DNA of 64,000 bases from Trissonchulus latispiculum (GCA_030248195.1 JASAND010007463.1:17877-81876), one strand, 5' to 3'; shown: positions 44,501-55,215, numbered from the stretch's first letter. The notes: a model not told the origin generated them from the letters alone. A program made the numbers and translations.

Positions 44501-47500
44501 CCCGTTGTCCGCCAAAGTTTAAGCAATGTCCCAAATTCTGTTTTATGCACCTAACAACCTTAATACCTAACAACTTTTAAAGTGTCAGCTATCAAATTGT
44601 TCGTTAGAATCTGCTGATTCTAAAAATATAAACAATTCCTGATTTCACCGTACTAGAACTGAGAAATTCCGATTTTGCTGGAACCACTGATCAGTCCCTA
44701 AAGTGCGTCGCTCTAAATTTGCTTCAAATAAACGCAAATACTGGCTCCATAACTTAACCTAAGACAAAAATAAGTGGAAAAACACTATCCTCGGAATAAT
44801 TCTGAGCAATCTGATACCAAATTTTCTGTTTTTATGGCATTTTATTTTTTTAGTAAAAGTCATTGTTTCGGGCTTTAAATCATAAAATTACATTTTATAA
44901 ATTGTCAAAGCTTAATTTGCAACTGAAATTCGTTTGAAATAACACAGTAGTAGCATTTTAACAAATTTTTCGAAGATCACAGATTTTGTTGATTTTGATA
45001 TATATTGTTTATGAACAAGCCAACTACCATATAAAAAATTTTCGTAGCATAAAATTGTAGGAAATGGAAGATATAACGTCTCAAAGTTTAGTTTTTTAAT
45101 GCAAATCATAGGAGTTTTTAAATGACGCACTTTAAGACACGACCGACGCACTTTAGGGAACAATCCTTTGACAGCGAAAAACTGCACTTTTTTGGCAAAA
45201 AACAGCTATAACTTACGATATGCTCTATCTAAAACAGTCAAATTTTAAAGAAATGTAGAAGTAGATGTACTTGACACCTCTGTAAAGTTTCATTTCATAA
45301 GCTTTGATCTTTCAAAAGTTACAGTTAATCAAAGTGAACACACTTTATGCGTGGACAAAAGGTGACGCAGATTGGGCGCATCTACTATACAGCATGGCTT
45401 ATAACAAACTTACATATAACTTTCTGCAACTTTCTAAAATATTCTTATTTGTAGTGGATGAGGGGTTTTCTGCCAAAATCAAGAAAAATGGAGAAATTGG
45501 TACTTTTCAAGCTTCTTTGTTCTATGGCTTGGTTGACTGTTATATACGTAATTATTGGGGGAATTTTTTAAAGTTTCTTTCATAAAGCTTTAACATTTTT
45601 GCTTAAGGTTTACTGAGAACCTTAAAAATGAAATAGGACAAGAATAAAAATGCTCCGATGGAGCTCCATATAAAACGATTGAAGTATATAAAGCCTAATA
45701 TTTCAAAATCAGCAAGCTCGCCTGGAAATCTGACGAATTTAGAACTTAAGACAATAATGGTCAAATGCGGAGTGGAGCATGGGTACCCGCGAATATGGGT
45801 TGTTCAGCGAAGCTGGTCCATATTAGTGCGCTTTTAACCTAGTCCTCCTGGCATTTACAACCTGCCCCTACCATATTAACGTTTTAAAACCTAGTCCTCT
45901 GTCCGCTTAAAACCCAGTGTCACCCATATTGCATTTTTCATGCTCCATCGGAGCATTTTTATTCTTGTTTATGTATGATTCTATCTCACAAACAAACTTG
46001 TTTGAGTTTGCTTTCATGTACTACGGTTAATGTAGAGTTTTAAGGAAGCTAGAAATTCACAGATTCATGTTGTTGTTGTTGTTGTTAAGCTACACGAGGA
46101 CACTTCGGCATCTACTGCCCCAGCACACGTCTTAGCATTCGCAAGTCTACACATCGGGAATCCAGAGTGGAAATGGTGTGGGCGATTGGACCCAACTGCT
46201 CGGTAGCATAATTTGAGGACTCCGAATGCTTCAGTGTTAATCCAACACAGCTCTGTTACCGGGAGTTTGGAACCCATTTGCACCGTTGACCAGCGGATGC
46301 CAGGGGACACCTATGGGGGATATCCATTTGATGGGGTCCTTGTTCGTCTTATTTCCCTCGGAGGTAGTTCCAAGCCACCCACTGTTCATGTTAATGATAG
46401 TCAATATATAAGTTTTATATACTTATGCAAAATTATTGTACAAAATTTTTAATTTTTGAATTTTTGCAGAAGGATGCCCCGACTTTTTCCGTGGAACACA
46501 AAACTCCCTCCCTTACCTGTTCCCCTGTGGGCCACGTGGTCCGATTCCGGAATCAGTTCCATGGTGGAAGCGGAGGGGCTCCTCCCGGTTGCACTCCCTT
46601 TGCCACTTCTCTTGGTGGTCCGGATCATCCACTCCCCTCTGCTAAAAGTAAGAACAAAGGTGGAGACAGACTCAGTAGCAAGAGTCTTATAACAATATAA
46701 TTACTGGCAGTTTCCTGCTCACATATTTTGTCATTCTCTACCCACTTTTTTGCGGTTACCCAAAAGTGTCTGAAAATTAAGTTTTCGACATCAAAGCCGT
46801 ATTTAGAACATTATTCTTAATACACGCATGTTCTTTTTACATACCTTTTCGATCTCACAGTTCATTAGAAGAGTAGACGTTTGGCTGATTTTTTCGAAAT
46901 TTGGGTTTGCTGACTAAACTCTTTTGTGGCAGAATAGAATTGTGAATGCGGGTTAGATATTAAGTGGTAAAGAAGATAATTGTTCTTTTAGATTGGTACT
47001 GTGAATCCTGTAAATTTTTATATGATTTTTCTACTTCAAATTTGTTGGCTTTAGGTTTGCTGGATATTTGTATATTTTTGCCTGACCAGCGTGGCATCCA
47101 GTTTACCGTTGAAGGAGGAAAGGTTGCCTCAGCCTCATATCTGGAGGGTTTGGTTCAGGACCATCTCAGTATTCCTTCAGACATTGCCCGGGAAGCTTTC
47201 TCTTTATGGATGATATCTCCCTTTATGGGTAGGAAATTCATGTCCTGTAAACTGAAGTTCATTGCCAATTTGGTACAGAAATTGTAATAAGCATATCGCT
47301 GTTTCATAACATATTATGTTTCATAACATAGAGGCCTTTCATAACATTCATAACATTCAGTTTGATTGCCTTAATTTCGTAGCGAACAGCTAAAATTTAT
47401 AGTGATAGTTTAGTTTCACAGTTTACATGTTGTAGTACGCCCTGACATAATGACAGAGTTGTAAGTCTATAAAGAATGGGTTCCATTTACGACTGACAGC

Positions 47501-50500
47501 TTTGTGCTGTTTTAGAAATTCAGCTCAAGCCTCATCATATTCCATTTCAAATTCGGAAGGCTTGGGGCGATCTCCTGCGAAAGTTCACTGTTGCCTATGA
47601 AGACGAAATAGCGGTGGATGAGCCCCTTCTAGTCTATCGCAGAAATGTCCTACTTCAGCTAGATAGACAAAATGAAGTTGTAAGCGACAAAATACCGCCC
47701 TATTCATTGGTTTAGTTGTTGGCCTTTTATCTTTGAGATACACCAAAACTTTTGGATGAAAGCTATATAGTAGAATAATTTGTTGAATATATTTTTAAAA
47801 ATTGTAATAATTTGCTAAATCAAGAGAAATGATTGTTGAAGTCTGTCTGTAAATTTTTAGGTATGTAAATGTGAGAAAGCCTTAGAGATTCTGTATCTGG
47901 ACGCTCGTGAGTCAGTTCTTTCTGGGCGATATATTTGTGATCTCTCTGACTGCATCAGCTTGGCTGCGATTCAGATGACCCTTGAATGGGGTCCCATGAA
48001 TCGATCAAGGCATACAAATTCATTTATCAGGTATATACGTACTTTTTGTATATTATGTTTATACTAGAGTACATAATAGATAAAAGTGTGGGCTTCTCAA
48101 TTTTAATTTTGCAGACCGTGCAAAAAGCGTGAAGTTTTGTGTAAAAATTATTTTGTCAAGGATTAATTTACTAGAGCCTTGTTGAAAGATAGTCAAAGCT
48201 AATTGTGAAACCTGTACCTACCTTACCGTTTAAAAATATAGCAGAACTTGTCTAATACCAAATCATTCAAAACGTTCAATAAAAACGTTAGGGAATTAAA
48301 TGGAGTGTGCTCAGAGGGTATAAAATTGGACGTTGAATTGAACTGGTGGCTGCTTGGAAGGAAAGAAAAAACCAGCTGGCTGGCTTTTCAACTGTTTTTT
48401 CTTCATAGTGTACAATACTACATCTTGAGGTTTGCTTTTTTTATGGTATACAGTTTATATTTTTAGCTTTTTCTTTCAGCATTTTGTTATTTTCATTTTT
48501 TCTAGGAATCACTTGGAGGATGTTCTCCCTGCTCATCATGTTCGTCAGGTGCGCAGTTGGACCCTGTTCGGATATCCCCTTTTGGGCTGTCGGGGTCTGG
48601 AACAGGATCTGATGACCCAGTATCAGCGAATGAGTCAACTCTCCCCGGCTGAGCTCAAACTGAAATATCTTCAGGCCTGCGCTACTTTGCCCACTTATGG
48701 GTAAGACAGTTTGAGATTAATCGTGTTAATCTCGTTAATTGTTTCAAAGAGTTCCCATCAGATAGAAAGAGTCCTGTTTCTTTACCTTTCGCTGGAGGTA
48801 TGCACTAAGTTAGAGAAGAACCCCTAGAGGTAAGAGATTTGCTGCGCCCACTGCTTCCTTAATAAATGAGTGTCCTAAGGCGTTCATCAGCAGACATTAC
48901 TGTAGGAGTTGGAAGACTTCCAACTCCGGTTTTCCAGGGCTCTTTGTGCCATCTCACAGCCCGTTTCTTAGGAAGAACCAAGCTTCCCACTCTTCCTCAT
49001 TATATACTCTTGGTGTAGCGTACCTACCTATGTTTAAGCATTATCGCTACTTGTTTATGTGGTTTGGTTTTTTCGTTACTTTTTCTGTTTTAGTGCTGCC
49101 TTCTTTTCCGGTCAGATTGAGCAACCGGGACATCTCTGGGGCAAAATCAGAGCCAATGATCTTCCAGTTCGTATCAGCATTAATCAGGACTTTTTGGTTG
49201 TCATTGATGGGGAAAAAGAAGTAAGATGAGTGTAGAAATGGGTCGAGTTAGTTCTGAACGTTTAGTTTTGACGTACAATCTATTGGATACTTAGGTATTT
49301 ACTAAACTAACTATAGCGTTAGAGTCACGTTCTTATGGTTTAACTTATAGGCCCCAATTTTCTCAAAATTTCCTCAAAAAAGTTTGACGATTGATGTAAA
49401 GATGTCTGTCTAGACTACTAAGATCGCTTAAAGCCTAAGGGTGGGAAGAGTCTACAAAATGTTTTATAGCATTATCAGCTTGTCAGCAGCTTGCTTTTGC
49501 TTAATTATGATTTTCTGTGTAAAAGCTGTTACATCATCACACTACTTGTCATATTAGACTTCAAATAGGACCCAGATTTTCGCCTAAAACTATTAGAAAA
49601 TACTGTATTTTAAGTATAGACTTGCGAAAGTACCCTAAATGGTTAGAACCAATTTTACCTCAGGTTATCTTGTAGGTTAAACTAGCCGATAAATACTGCT
49701 AATGTTTTTGATATTCTACATAACTAGCTAGCTATATAGGTCAAAGAATTAGCTACCCTTAGCGCGATGTTAACGAGTTTCAGGTTGTATTGAAGGGAAT
49801 GTACAACATGAGACTCCGTAGTGCATCTACTTTAAGTAGCTGGTCCCTCATCTAGTGCTCGGAACGGTTCCACTGGAACCGGTAGAACCGGAACCGGAAC
49901 CGGAACCGGAACCGGAAGGATTTTTGGAACCGGAACCGGAACCGGTAGCATTTGGAACCGGACCGGTTCCAGTGTAATTTGTCTCAGATGATTTGAAAAA
50001 TATAACCAAAAATTCAGTTTTCAGCCTGCAAATTTTCAAAATTTTTCTAGCCTTTAAATGTGAACTTTTAGTCAGGAAATTCTGAAAATTTCTCTATCCT
50101 TTGAATGTGGTTTCCTGGAAGTACTCCAATAAGTAAGAGTATAAGTTTTTCTTTAGTCTTTTTCTAATAGATACCTGGAAACTAACCTTGATGTCTAAAG
50201 TTTTCACTGAATATTAGAATTGGTCATATAGATTTCCGCATAATCTCGCAGTGGAGACAACGATAACGAGAACCTGGCCGAAAACTGTCTTCAGATATGT
50301 TTTCAGCAAACTCTGAAACTTTCTGTACTACATATACAACGTTTAAGGAAAATCGTAGAAAAAATTTTGGTTTGTTCCTCTTAGACTGTTGTGTACCCCT
50401 TGGAAGCTTAACATTTTGCTGCAGATTGGCGAATAATTTGTTGAAATGCATCTGTGCTAAATTTCAGCAAAATCGTTTACAAACTGGAAGTTACACAGAG

Positions 50501-53500
50501 GGATTCGTCCACTTTCCTAATACCGGCAGCCTGCATTGGAGATGAAATAAAATGTTCATTAATGAATGAAACCGATTATTAATAATTAATGAAATGAATA
50601 AATATCTTCATTTCTAGTCCTATAGTCATTTTGTTTAAAATTTTTCAAACGTTTGCAAGTTTCTTTTTCAAAATTCTCAAATGGTGAAAAGTTGGAAAAG
50701 ATTGCGAAAGGAAATTTTATTATTTTAACACTTTTCACGCATGTCTGCAGTCACTTTTAACTCTCCCAGTTTTAACCCTTTTAATTCTTTTAGCGAATGC
50801 ACAGAGTTAATTTTAACTCTGCCAGCTTTAACTCTTTTAACCTTTATCTTAACCCTGCATAGTTAAGATTTAAAAACAGGAAGAGTAAAATTTAACAATG
50901 CGCATTCATGGAAAGGGTTAAAAACTTCCTCTCATCTATTCTACTCTTCCCATTCGCGAAAAGGATCTTAGTACACAGTAGAGTAGCAAAAGTGGTCATT
51001 TTTACTGGAATCAGGGCACCAAAATGAAAACGAACATTTTTTAAAAGCATTGAGCTATTTCTAACGGTTAAGTTAGTATATAGGCCAGAACGGTTGCCAG
51101 TTTAATGAAATTAGTTTATTCAAGTACAAGACAATTTTGGTTTATTTAAACTTGTTCTATTGCACATTTTACCACCTCAAATTTGCTATTTGCCAACATC
51201 AATTAGATATTAGATAAAGTTTATTGCGAAAACTGGAGATTTCACCGAAAATTAATTCTGCAGTTTTGAGACTGCATGTAAAGATCGAAGGTTTATGATT
51301 GAATAGTGTATCAGAAATTTCACAAGTCGCATATAATGAGGTGAATCGTAAATGGGTGTACTCGTTGTAAGCATTAAATTATATGTAGATCTTTTTCCAA
51401 CTCCAAATATCGAAAAAATTATATATTAAGGTTTCAAAAACACGGCATAAATAAATAGACACCACTACCTTAAAATTAGTTTGATGTTATATACATTTAT
51501 GATTTGTGCTGTGCAGCGCAATTATTTTGCGAATGCAGATTATATAATCTTTTCAATGAATTCAAGCTTAATATACTAGTCTTAACCTTATGTCTGTCTT
51601 ATATTACAGATACCTGGAATCCAATTTATCGCGATTGGCGGGATATTGTTAGCTCTAAAAAGCGAAAAAAACTTAAAAATTTCGAAAAATGGAACAAGTG
51701 TTTCTTCAACCTGCCTCTGCTAAACCATCTTGCTAAACCTGCCGCTGCTTTAATGTAAAAAACATGAATACTTTGAACCCGCAAGATAGAGCATTGCAAG
51801 AAATTAACAAAATTCTTGGTCAATTATCAAACAAAATAAATATGAGAACAAGCTAATTAGTGCCTGTGGCGTGCCGTGAATGCTTAAATCCTATACGGTT
51901 GAACAAAATATTACCATGGTACGCAGGAATGAGTTTAGGATTTAAACGTTTTACATATCCATTACACTTTTTGACACATTTTACACATTTTAACACTATT
52001 AAACACAGGAGTAAAAATTAATTACTTTTTACACGTAAATTAATAACCTTAAGCATATAACAACGTTGGGTCATAATGTTTTGATCCAATTTATATAAAA
52101 AAATTAAAAAAATTTGAATTATAAGCGTTTTATAAAAATCTCAATTGGAACCGGAACCGGAAGCTAGAACCGGAACCGGAACCGGAACCGAAACCGGTGC
52201 TCTGGAACCGGAACCGGAACCGGTTTCAAAAATCGGAACTGGTCCGAGCACTACCCTCATCCAACTGTTGTAGCTAGCTACAGTCACATATCCCTTCTGG
52301 CGCAAGTGGCTTCAATTTTGAAATGACAGCCAGCCGACTCTAGATTAAGGGTAGAATAGAAATTTTCCGGGGTTGAGGCAACGCTTGTCGTATAGGATAT
52401 GTTGTTGTGTTGTGATTTCCTGGATCGTCTGGGAGGGTCCCAATATGATTGGAGAGGTTAATACCTCCCCACACCCTTGAGGAACTCCAGGACCGCCCGG
52501 GGCTCCTCCGAAAGGACCGAGATGGTGGGGTTGGGGCCAAAGTGCCGGGTGCGCATTGCCGTAATGGCCGGACAATGGATAAAAAGATGGAGGATATCTT
52601 CTTCCGGGTGCCCACAGTTAGGACAGGCCGGGGAAGCAGAGATACCGATGCGGTGTCGGTACTGGGCCAGTAGATTGCAGTGTCCATTGGCTCTCAATTG
52701 TGCCAACAGAACACGCTCCTTTCTGGTCATTGTTGCTTCCGCGGCTGTGGCCGCTTTGGACCGGCCGTTGTAGATTCCCATCTGGTCGTAGGTTTTCTGA
52801 TTTTCCAATGACTCGTTCCGGTAGTGTCGCTTGATAGTTGATTTTGCCGTTGAGTAGTCGACAGGCACATCTGCCCGTGGCAGCGTCGAAGCCAATTTAG
52901 CCGCTTCATCGGCCAGCTCATTTCCGTTGATTTCTATGTGCGACGGCACCCACTGAAATGTGAAATGGATGCTCCGTTCGTCCAGCTGATGCAGAACTTT
53001 CCAGATTTCAGAAATTAGTTTGCTTCCGTCTCCTCGTAGGTGGCCGGATTGCAGCTTCGTATAGGATATCAAAATATTTAACTGAATAGAGTGCAGTCTT
53101 GTATCCAGGCCATACCAATCTTAATAAACGTGCCATAATACCAGAAACAGAATAATGTAAAGCACCCAATACTGCGGCACCTATTGTGAAACTCCCATGA
53201 ACACAGACCTATCCATGAGCTTGCCTTTTAAGTTGACTGCCTCTGCCGTGGCTACGCAACCTTTACTTAGGCTTAGGTACGGCACTACAGTATTAACAAT
53301 ACTATATTAACAATATATAATATTATAATATTAAACTATATAATACCATAATAATAATAATAATAAAACTATAGTAATGCTTGTTTGTTCTTACTTAATT
53401 TATTTCTTGTATCTGTCTAGGGCTTAGGCTTATATCAACACATTTTCTGGTTCACTTTTTTGCCATTATGCTTTTAAGTTTATGCTTCAATGAATCTTTA

Positions 53501-55125
53501 ATTGCAGACGACACTTTTGTGCGCCACCATTGCGGAGTGCACCTGGAGACGGATGAATCCTATTGATGCCTCCAATCCGGACTGTTTCCCTTCCCTCTTT
53601 CTCTACTTCCCTGATCCAGACTCTCCCTTCACCAAATGGAAACTCTTGCAGATCTTTTCTAGACAGGTTAGATCCTTTGTGCAGGAGTCCTCCTTTGTTT
53701 TTATTGATTGTGTGGCATCCAATTGATTTTGGAAGTTTTAAACAATACAATAAATTTATTACCTGCTAGTAAGTTCCTGGAACTTGGAAGAATCAATTTG
53801 GATGGGCAGTCGGATTGTTTTGTATTTCACGAATCAGAAATTATTTGTTCTGATGTACGTAACTTACTAACGGTTTCAATTTAACAATAGATTTATAGCA
53901 AGAAGCAGGTTGAACACCATTAGCACTTTCAAATTTTCTTTTGATTAGTTCGATATTACCACGTACCAGGTGAGTTGCCAGAAGTCACGCTTTAATACCT
54001 TTTTGCTTTTTAGGCTGTTATGATAGAGGCTCTCCTGAACACATTTCTGGACATGAAAGCCTGGGAAGAGGGTGAATCCTCTCGTGGAGGAAGCGGGGAT
54101 CCCATTACCAAGTCTATCAAGGAAGAAGGCGGGTCCTTAGGTCGTCATCAGCCTAATACTGAAAATGGTAGATTACCCTTCTCTGTTGACAAAAAGTGTT
54201 GACAAGACTGAACTCGTTATCCTGGCTTATATTGTTGAAAATTTGTTGAGTGTCTGAAGTCGGAAGACCTTTTGACTTTTATCGTTTGTGTGTACTAATT
54301 TGGGAGGAGTTTTTATGCAATTTTAAATTTTAGTTTTGTTTAAGTTTGAATTTTAATTTATTTATCGATTACTTTATGTTTGTTAGGAACCGATGAAGTT
54401 GATGGCCATGCGGATAACGATCTGATGAGGGGTGAGACGTGGCCAATGCCCGCGTCAAGAAAACAGTGGAAGCATAATGTCAGACAGCGTCTGGAAAAGT
54501 GTCGACGCTCTGTCTCCCTTAGAAATAAGCCTGAAAGATTGTGCCTGGCAACGTTTAGCTCAAATGGTAGATGCTGTAATTAATTTTGTTTTGCTTTTGT
54601 GTTAGGATAATTCTTTCTGAAATTTTAGTTGAGCAAATTAAACAGGACAAGGCCCCGTTTTCCCTGTATCTCACATGTGTACTTGATTTAAAATTATGTA
54701 TGGTTTTGAAATTTTGACTCGACAATTTAAGGGAACTCTGTTCGCGGTCTTTTAAGGTCTTTTAATTCAGCTAATCCTTCTTTTGAAGTGGAGGGTCTCA
54801 GTCTTCGTAGTTTCGTCAAAATCTCTCAAACAGAACCCACTTTCCTCCTCTGCGGCACAGTTGCGCGGGTTGGCATTTTCCGCATAGATATTCGTTGACG
54901 AGCCTACAATTTTCTTTTTTTGCTCGACTAAACCACTTACTAGCATTTCTTTGAAGTTTTAAGTAATTTCTATATCTCTAAGTAGCTACTTCTTGTGTTT
55001 TGCTTTTTTGTTTAGGACGCTGTTTAGAGGTTGTCGGCTCATTAAGCGAATGTTTAGAACCTCAGCCGAAAGAACAGTATACAAGACAGTCTTCAGGTGC
55101 AGCCCCCACTTACACGCATTTATAA
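41380..55125 (+). CDS. FRMD8: FERM domain-containing protein 8 (FRMD8 / Bili), 5' end missing
   Basis: Twelve exons with agreeing phases: 41380-41518, 42613-42770, 46470-46647, 47055-47228, 47516-47679, 47861-48030, 48506-48700, 49094-49220, 53508-53666, 54014-54167, 54387-54566, 55016-55125; about 630 codons. The FERM module runs from exon 4 to exon 10. F1 begins LLDICIFLPDQRGIQFTVEG and includes FSLWMISPFM; the linker EIQLKPHHIPFQIRKAW-G and V-D-E-P-L-L-V-Y-R-R-N-V are family signatures; F2 has ILYLDARESVLSGRYICDLSDC; F3 has T-Y-G-A-A-F-F-S-G-Q-I-E-Q-P and KWKLLQIFSRQAVMIEALLN. FRMD8 binds iRhoms and keeps iRhom/ADAM17 at the cell surface; the fly orthologue Bili antagonises Wnt signalling through the Arrow/LRP6 co-receptor. 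At least 157 Pro/Ser-rich residues precede the FERM domain, unlike human FRMD8, where it starts near residue 30. The start exon was not found. Confidence 0.9.
41831..42356. mobile_element. Foldback MITE with GGCACGCGTGCC modules
   Basis: About 80-bp inverted ends (TGTCGCAGGCTACAAGCATT... both sides) flanked by TATA. GGCACGCGTGCCGCC-type palindromes recur six times, with spacing TAGCATTCC and TTACAGC between. In the FRMD8 intron after the first exon found. Confidence 0.75.
42613..42770 (+). CDS. FRMD8: FRMD8 N-terminal extension exon 2
   Basis: Acceptor TCTTTAG completes the CGC codon left by the previous exon; donor GTTAGT, phase 0. Gln/Pro/Ser-rich, probably disordered (VENEGPPSQTAPSAPGQTQP). 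Confidence 0.65.
42771..43560. repeat. Intronic repeat with hairpin cap and GGCCGGCC core
   Basis: Starts at ATAGGGGGGCGCGATAGCGC-TCCCCCTAT (about 42853), followed by AATATGGGTGTAAAAGG. Further in are GGCCGGCC palindromes near 43210. The opposite end has a weaker ATAAGGGTTATCGGGGTCGC. Shares its cap with repeats at 28.9 and 56.6 kb. Confidence 0.5.
43842..44290 (+). repeat. Tandem array, 153-bp unit, continuing at 45388
   Basis: Units begin TACAGCACGGCCTATAACTA at 43842, 43995 and 44148; the fourth begins TA at 44289, is split by the 1.1-kb element 44291-45387 and resumes as TACAGCATGGCTTATAAC at 45388 up to about 45560. Confidence 0.88.
44291..45387. mobile_element. TA-target element with GACGCACTTT motifs, 1.1 kb
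   Basis: Inverted ends TAGTAGATTCGCCCAATGTG and ...ATTGGGCGCATCTACTA flanked by TA. GTGCGTC/GACGCAC with AAAG repeats near both ends and at 44700. It splits a unit of the 153-bp tandem array exactly at TA, so the empty site is visible next door. TA duplication suggests Tc1/mariner type; no transposase frame. Confidence 0.8.
45639..45967 (+). mobile_element. Dispersed repeat R, complete copy
   Basis: Inverted ends CAAGAATAAAAATGCTCCGA and TCGGAGCATTTTTATTCTTG; 329 bp; no flanking duplication seen. A second copy is split between 20165-20240 and 25405-25475. Confidence 0.75.
46072..46384 (-). mobile_element. 5'-truncated non-LTR fragment with (AAC)n tail
   Basis: Minus-strand insertion: the plus strand shows (TTG)n then about 300 bp, flanked by TTCATGTT at 46064-46071 and 46385-46392. 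The frame (SGFPMCRLANAKTCAGAVDA) is not assignable. Sits 85 bp before an FRMD8 exon. Confidence 0.65.
46470..46647 (+). CDS. FRMD8: FRMD8 N-terminal extension exon 3
   Basis: Acceptor TTTTTGCAG, donor GTAAGA, leaves one base that makes AGT with the FERM exon. Encodes KDAPTFSVEHKTPSLTC and a Gly/Pro-rich stretch. Confidence 0.68.
47055..47228 (+). CDS. FRMD8: FRMD8 FERM F1 exon
   Basis: Encodes the ubiquitin-like F1 lobe. DICIFLPDQRGIQFTVEGGK aligns with the human DVLVYLADDTVV segment, and DIAREAFSLWMISPFM with DIALDVFALWLVSP. Acceptor GCTTTAG, donor GTAGGA. Confidence 0.92.
47516..47679 (+). CDS. FRMD8: FRMD8 FERM F1/F2 exon
   Basis: Begins EIQLKPHHIPFQIRKAW, nearly the human EVQLKPKHQPYKLGRQW, and contains DEIAVDEPLLVYRRNVLL. 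Acceptor TTTTAG, donor GTAAGC. Confidence 0.94.
47861..48030 (+). CDS. FRMD8: FRMD8 FERM F2 exon, first half
   Basis: ILYLDARESVLSGRYICDLS matches the human [20 protein letters not shown]; the exon ends in an L-E-W-G-P motif like human VQLGP. Acceptor TTTTTAG, donor GTATAT. Confidence 0.93.
48506..48700 (+). CDS. FRMD8: FRMD8 FERM F2 exon, second half
   Basis: Contains NHLEDVLPAHHVRQVRSW, matching human EKLDSFLPAHLCKR, and KYLQACATLPTYG, matching the end of F2 (LKCHELPFYG). Acceptor TTTTCTAG, donor GTAAGA. Confidence 0.93.
49094..49220 (+). CDS. FRMD8: FRMD8 FERM F3 exon, first part
   Basis: AAFFSGQIEQPG matches human CAFFHGEVDKPA, the start of the PH-like F3 lobe; ends with VVIDGEKE. Acceptor GTTTTAG, donor GTAAGA. 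Followed by a 4.3-kb intron holding two mobile elements. Confidence 0.92.
49853..52253. mobile_element. hAT-type non-autonomous element, 2.4 kb, 8-bp duplication
   Basis: Ends TAGTGCTCGGAACGGTTCC and ...GGAACTGGTCCGAGCACTA, flanked by exact CCCTCATC at 49845-49852 and 52254-52261. Subterminal arrays of GGAACC hexamers occur at both ends (49860-49970, 52146-52235), oriented as GGAACCGG on the plus strand in both. The interior has TTAACTCT repeats near 50750-50950 but no transposase. In the 4.3-kb FRMD8 intron. Confidence 0.85.
52401..53056 (-). mobile_element. 5'-truncated non-LTR retrotransposon, RNase H end
   Basis: Flanked by the 13-bp direct repeat TCGTATAGGATAT (52388-52400 and 53057-53069), with a CAA-type tail at the low-coordinate end. 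Antisense to FRMD8 in its large intron. Confidence 0.88.
52458..53056 (-). pseudogene. C-terminal half of retroelement ORF2: RNase H plus zinc finger
   Basis: Intact to its stop but missing everything upstream (reverse transcriptase and first RNase H residues). Reads F-Q-W-V-P-S-H-I then NGNELADEAAKLA, giving the His and last Asp of an RNase H active site, and CPNCGHPEEDILHLFIHC, a C-x2-C-x8-H-x4-C finger. This order is typical of RNase H-bearing non-LTR clades (I, R1/LOA, Ingi group). No frameshift or stop, so insertion was recent, but the copy cannot move by itself. Confidence 0.85.
53290..53360. repeat. AT-rich simple repeat
   Basis: TATTAACAATA and (AAT)n runs in the FRMD8 intron. Confidence 0.7.
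53508..53666 (+). CDS. FRMD8: FRMD8 FERM F3 exon, second part
   Basis: TTLLCATIAECTWRRMNP continues the F3 strands after GEKE, and FTKWKLLQIFSRQ corresponds to human VNKLLKIYSKQ. Phase 0 on both sides; acceptor TTGCAG, donor GTTAGA. Confidence 0.92.
54014..54167 (+). CDS. FRMD8: FRMD8 exon with last F3 helix
   Basis: AVMIEALLNTFLDMK is the terminal F3 helix (human AELMSSLIEYCIEL). The rest is a Gly/Ser-rich linker. Donor GTAGAT. Confidence 0.9.
54387..54566 (+). CDS. FRMD8: FRMD8 C-terminal tail exon
   Basis: Phase-compatible on both sides. Encodes a basic tail (RKQWKHNVRQRLEKCRRSVS) loosely like the Arg/Lys-rich region of human FRMD8. Acceptor GTTAG, donor GTAGAT. Confidence 0.75.
55016..55125 (+). 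CDS. FRMD8: FRMD8 putative terminal exon
   Basis: Acceptor TTTTTGTTTAG; 36 codons to TAA with AATAAA 43 bp beyond. An alternative is splicing at TCAG|GTGCAG (55097) into 56862-57031, which is also in phase. An inverted duplicate at about 13.5 kb keeps this frame open to the same stop position. No match to the human C terminus, so coding status rests on frame and position. Confidence 0.6.
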
Positions 55126-55167
55126 CTATTTATACATATTGTGTTTGTTTACCTGCTATGGTTGTGA

Positions 55168-55173
55168 AATAAA
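55168..55173 (+). terminator. Poly(A) signal AATAAA after FRMD8
   Basis: Canonical hexamer 43 bp after the terminal stop; the duplicate near 13.5 kb has AATTAA instead. Confidence 0.65.
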
Positions 55174-55215
55174 TTTTTGTATTAATAAGGTGTACGTTTG
55201 TTTGAGTGTTGGGTG

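Noticed and set aside
43842..45560. CRISPR-like array from the regular 153-bp spacing
   Set aside because: Whole 153-bp units repeat without short repeat/spacer alternation; this is a eukaryotic tandem repeat.
51504..51758. 84-codon frame inside the large hAT-type element as transposase remnant
   Set aside because: Contains none of the hAT catalytic or dimerisation motifs.
52477..52773. 98-codon plus-strand frame
   Set aside because: Antisense shadow of the retroelement RNase H frame.
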